64,000 nucleotides of DNA from the NCBI GenBank assembly GCA_030686995.1, contig CM060685.1:121950823-122014822 (forward strand). Direction: 5' to 3'. The translations under genes and the position numbers were made by a program. Source of the DNA: Artemisia argyi. Its lineage: Eukaryota > Streptophyta > Magnoliopsida > Asterales > Asteraceae. Below the pieces are notes generated by a model. The model was not told where the DNA came from. It saw only the letters and a program-made list of their open reading frames with translations, and did no database searches. Positions 51,115-64,000 of this stretch are shown here, piece after piece (position 1 is the stretch's first letter; every line of letters starts with the position of its first letter).

Positions 51115-51370
51115 AAATTATATTTCTATAGAGAGACATTTCTATATACCGGACTTTTTTTGACTTTTTTTGTGAGGGTTAAAATTTACGCCTGAAAAAA
51201 TCACATGTGATTGTGATTTTAATATCACATGAGATTTTACGAAATCACACGTGATTGTGAAATTGATTTCTAAAATAAAAAATCATGTGTGATTTTTTCC
51301 TACACAAATTTAAACACTAAAACAAAAATCGAAATGAAAAGTTCATCGAAAGTATATCGATATACTGAAA
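51115..51370. repeat. Foldback repeat with CACGTG/CACATG core, block 2
   Basis: Paralogue of 21118-21345, about 370 bp upstream of the copy 2 ATG. The core includes AAATCACATGTGATTGTG, AAATCACACGTGATTGTG and AAATCATGTGTGATTTT. Arms: GTTAAAATTTACGCC and CAAATTTAAACACTAAAAC; the right outer arm is TCGAAAGTATATCGATATA. Confidence 0.6.
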
Positions 51371-51655
51371 AGATTAAAAAAAATAATAATAAAAAAAAAT
51401 GAAAAAAAAAATAATAAATCCCGTTGTAATAATTTTTTGTCGCTTAATAATTTAACTTTAGAAAATATATATTTTATTTTCAATTAAAAGATGACAAGTG
51501 ATTTTTTATTCTGATGTAAAAATTAGTGACCATGACTTATTTGTTAATTACGATTCGTGTTCAATATTAATCTCAAGTCTTAGTCACCCACGTATAGTCT
51601 ACAATTAAATGGTGACATCTGTCAACTAAACTTTGACTATTTGTTCCCAAGAGCC

Positions 51656-51663
51656 TATAAATA
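51656..51663 (+). promoter_or_regulatory. TATA box of beta-glucosidase copy 2
   Basis: TATAAATA 85 bp before the ATG at 51741, in the same context as copy 1. Confidence 0.75.
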
Positions 51664-51740
51664 ACTGTTCGTGTGTCTAAGGGATTGTATACATTTGCTC
51701 TTGAGCTAGCTAGCTAGCCTATTACACATACATATTAGTC

Positions 51741-61776
<10,036 letters not shown>

Positions 61777-61922
61777 ATAAACACGACGAGGGCAAAATGT
61801 TATATCTGTTATATACTTGGGCAAAATGTTATATCTGTTATATACTACTAGTAATTCATGCAGAGTACTAAAACTTGAATGACCTTTTGTAATGTATTAT
61901 TGATACTTCAATATACTATGAA

Positions 61923-61928
61923 AATAAA
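61923..61928 (+). terminator. Polyadenylation signal of beta-glucosidase copy 2
   Basis: AATAAA, 147 bp after the stop codon, in a context matched in copy 1 by AATTAAAT. Plant signals are loose, so this is a candidate only. Confidence 0.5.
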
Positions 61929-62201
61929 TTGCTAATAACAGACTTCAATATATATTCACCTTTATTTTTAATTTTTTTCCTTCTAAAATCCGCTAAACTG
62001 ATAACCAAAATGAGGACTGAAATCCTACATGGTATGCGGGATTGCGGGGCACGTCTGGAAATTACATATGTACTCCGTAATTAATTTTATTGGCATTTTA
62101 GTGGAAAACACCATGCAATGTGCTGAGTTAACCAATTAATCAAAGTATTGTGTGTTGGAACGTTAATTGTAATTACTGAATAATAATCAAAGTATCCATA
62201 C

Positions 62202-63113
62202 CAGTGGCGAAGCTATAAAATTTTGAGTGGGGGTCAGGATCTAAATTTTTTTTTTTCCTAACGCTATTTTTCGGGTAATATGTTGGGGTCGGTGATTTGA
62301 TTCGGGTCGGGTCAAAAATTAAATACTATTATTATAAAAAAAAGTTTCAATCACTAAAAAACTAAACATTTATCCAAGACAACTAAACATTAAAAAGGAG
62401 ACAAACGGTTGGTACCTGGTTCGATTCATTGAAGAAATTAGAGTTCAGCCTTTCGACCTTTAACATAGAAAACAATAAGCCTTGTGTGTTGTTGGAGAAT
62501 ACTCTAACAAATTAGGGAACATACCAAACCAAGCAAATTTAAATCGACGAAGATTATTCTTTGGACCTCTAGGCTTATACTCTTCAAGCTTAGGTTGATA
62601 CACTCCTAATTTCTACAATTCTACTAAATCCCTAATTTCTACTAAATCCCTAAATAAAAGACAAGTAGATAATAGATTTAAAGACAACAAACCTGACCAG
62701 AAGGGCCGCTGAGGTAGTGGTCAGCCGTCGGCGGTGGTCAGTGGTGGCCGGCGAGACTGCAGGAGTGAGGAGCCAGGAGGCAGGAAGGAGGGACTGTGGG
62801 AGGAGATGAGGGTCGATTGGGGGAAGGTTTGTAAGTTTGTTCCGTTTTTTTTATTATTATTATAATTATTATTATTATTTATTGGGCTAAGTAAATAAGC
62901 AATAGATTTTAGTTTGAGTAAATGGGCTTATGTAAAATGTAATAAATCAAAATTTTATTGCTTAATGTATGCAAAAAATTTCACAATTAAAATGGGGGTC
63001 GAAACCGAATATACCAAAATTTTTCTACACGAAAACTATATACCCCTTACATCGCAAAAAAAAATTTCGGGGGGTCGGGCGCCCCTCCCCGCCCCTACAT
63101 AGTTGCGCCTCTG
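62202..63113. mobile_element. hAT-type non-autonomous element
   Basis: 912 bp, ends CAGTGGCGAAGCTAT and CAGAGGCGCAACTAT (12 of 15), perfect 8-bp duplication ATCCATAC (62194-62201 and 63114-63121). No transposase. Both ends show GGGTCGGG-type words; a GC-rich stretch lies at 62700-62800. Confidence 0.92.
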
Positions 63114-63374
63114 ATCCATACGATCTACTACTTTACAATACATTTGGGATATTTTTATAGTGGAAGGCTTAAAAAATTCAGATTACACACTTTTTTGAGA
63201 AAAATCCAAAATACATCCCTGTGGTATGCCCAAAACCCACTTTACACCCTTTTTATTTTTTTTTTGAACAAAACCATCCACCGTTAGTAAAGTTGGCACA
63301 AAAACATCCATCCGTTAGTAATATTAGTTAATGAAGACTAACGATGCAAATGATTTTTCGTTATCTCCTAACAA

Positions 63375-63592
63375 GAGTTAAAATATTTGCATCGTTAGTC
63401 CTCATTGAGTTAAAATATTCGCATCGTTAGTTCTCATTGACTATAGAGTTAAAATAATTGCATCGTTAGTCCTCATTGAGTTAAAATATTTGCATCGTTA
63501 GTTCTCATTGACTATAGAGTTAAAATATTTGCATCGTTAGTCCTTATTGAGTTACAATATTTGAATCGTTAGTCCTCATTGACTATTCTTAC
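63375..63592. repeat. Minisatellite, 32/39-bp alternating units
   Basis: Six units of GTTAAAATATTTGCATCGTT followed by AGTCCTCATTGA. Alternate units add CTATAGA, making a dimer of about 71 bp. An inverted single unit (AAGACTAACGATGCAAATGA) lies at about 63336. Confidence 0.88.
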
Positions 63593-63865
63593 GTTTCTAT
63601 CTTTTTGCGTCTGTTTTTCTTACGTTATCATCCGTTTTTGACTGTTTTTCTCATGTTTTCATAAGTTTTTATCAGTTTTTGTCCATTTTAAACGTTTTCA
63701 CCCATTTTTCTCACGTTTCTATCCATTTCTTTTGTTTTTCTCACGTTTTCATACGTTTTTATCCGTGTTCATACACTTTTATTCGTTTTCGTCTAGTATT
63801 CTACGTTTTCATCCGTTTTTCTTATATTTTATCTGTTTTCATCCATTTTTATACATATAATATGT
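63593..63865. repeat. Pyrimidine-rich degenerate CGTTTTCATCC repeats
   Basis: Dense array of CGTTTT(C/T)(A/T)TCCGTTTTTCTCA-like words, probably an eroded short tandem repeat. Open frames across it (FIRF) are artefacts. The remaining bases to 64000 are featureless. Confidence 0.7.
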
Positions 63866-64000
63866 ATAAAAAAGGATAAAAATATATGACAAAAGATAAA
63901 AACGTATAAAAACTTGACATTTGATTAAAATGTTTAACTATCGATTTTAAATCATGATTTTGACCCTTTTCTGTTCTGAATCATCGAAAGTGTAAAACAC

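Noticed and set aside
63375..63592. CRISPR-like array
   Set aside because: Repeat units adjoin without unique spacers and the genome is a plant; it is a minisatellite.

Overview
This is nuclear DNA of a flowering plant, almost certainly a eudicot. The evidence is GT-AG introns in a glycoside hydrolase family 1 (GH1) gene, Ty1/copia and Ty3/gypsy LTR retrotransposons, L1-type LINE fragments, ALP1-like PIF/Harbinger transposases, hAT, Mutator-like and Stowaway MITEs, AT-rich intergenic DNA and many microsatellites. The style of the repeats would fit an asterid such as a member of the Asteraceae, but that is only an impression.

The host genes are two tandem copies of one beta-glucosidase gene, both on the + strand: 23387-33214 and 51741-61776. 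I assembled 12 exons for each. Every intron is GT-AG, exon lengths are identical in the two copies, and each reads open for 520 codons. The proteins are cytosolic/nuclear GH1 enzymes related to raucaffricine and strictosidine glucosidases, with the catalytic NEP and TENG motifs and a basic nuclear-localisation-like tail. Each sits in a duplicated block (about 20.35-33.5 kb and 50.3-62.15 kb) that starts in the tail of a LINE. Because the blocks are paralogous, one copy often shows the empty site of a transposon present in the other, so several insertions can be defined to the base.

Layout. 1-9 kb: intergenic, with a Tourist MITE, a GC-ended repeat, a Stowaway MITE, a 1.9-kb PIF/Harbinger element with a broken transposase, and a Mutator-like MITE. 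8.9-20.3 kb: a decayed copia element split by a 9.3-kb gypsy element (LTRs at 9980-12456 and 16814-19294). 20.3-33.5 kb: duplication block 1 with beta-glucosidase copy 1, a Harbinger element in its upstream region and four or more insertions in its introns. 33.5-35.2 kb: a partial local duplication carrying a small MITE. 35.3-41.4 kb: a copia element with broken gag-pol. 41.9-50.3 kb: a minus-strand LINE split by a 7-kb gypsy-like element with one gag-like ORF and no pol. 50.3-62.15 kb: duplication block 2 with beta-glucosidase copy 2; its 6.1-kb intron 3 carries a hAT element, a very young 2.1-kb LTR element without gag-pol, and a Harbinger derivative. 62.2-64 kb: a hAT element and a minisatellite.

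I saw no rRNA, tRNA or CRISPR. I found no clearly new multi-gene system. The most original signals are a cluster of TGACGGCGTCA inverted half-sites in the LTR promoter of the pol-less gypsy-like element, the 2.1-kb gag-less LTR element with TG...AA ends, a near-perfect 330-bp hairpin in an intron of beta-glucosidase copy 1, and a run of substitutions next to the catalytic acid/base of copy 2.
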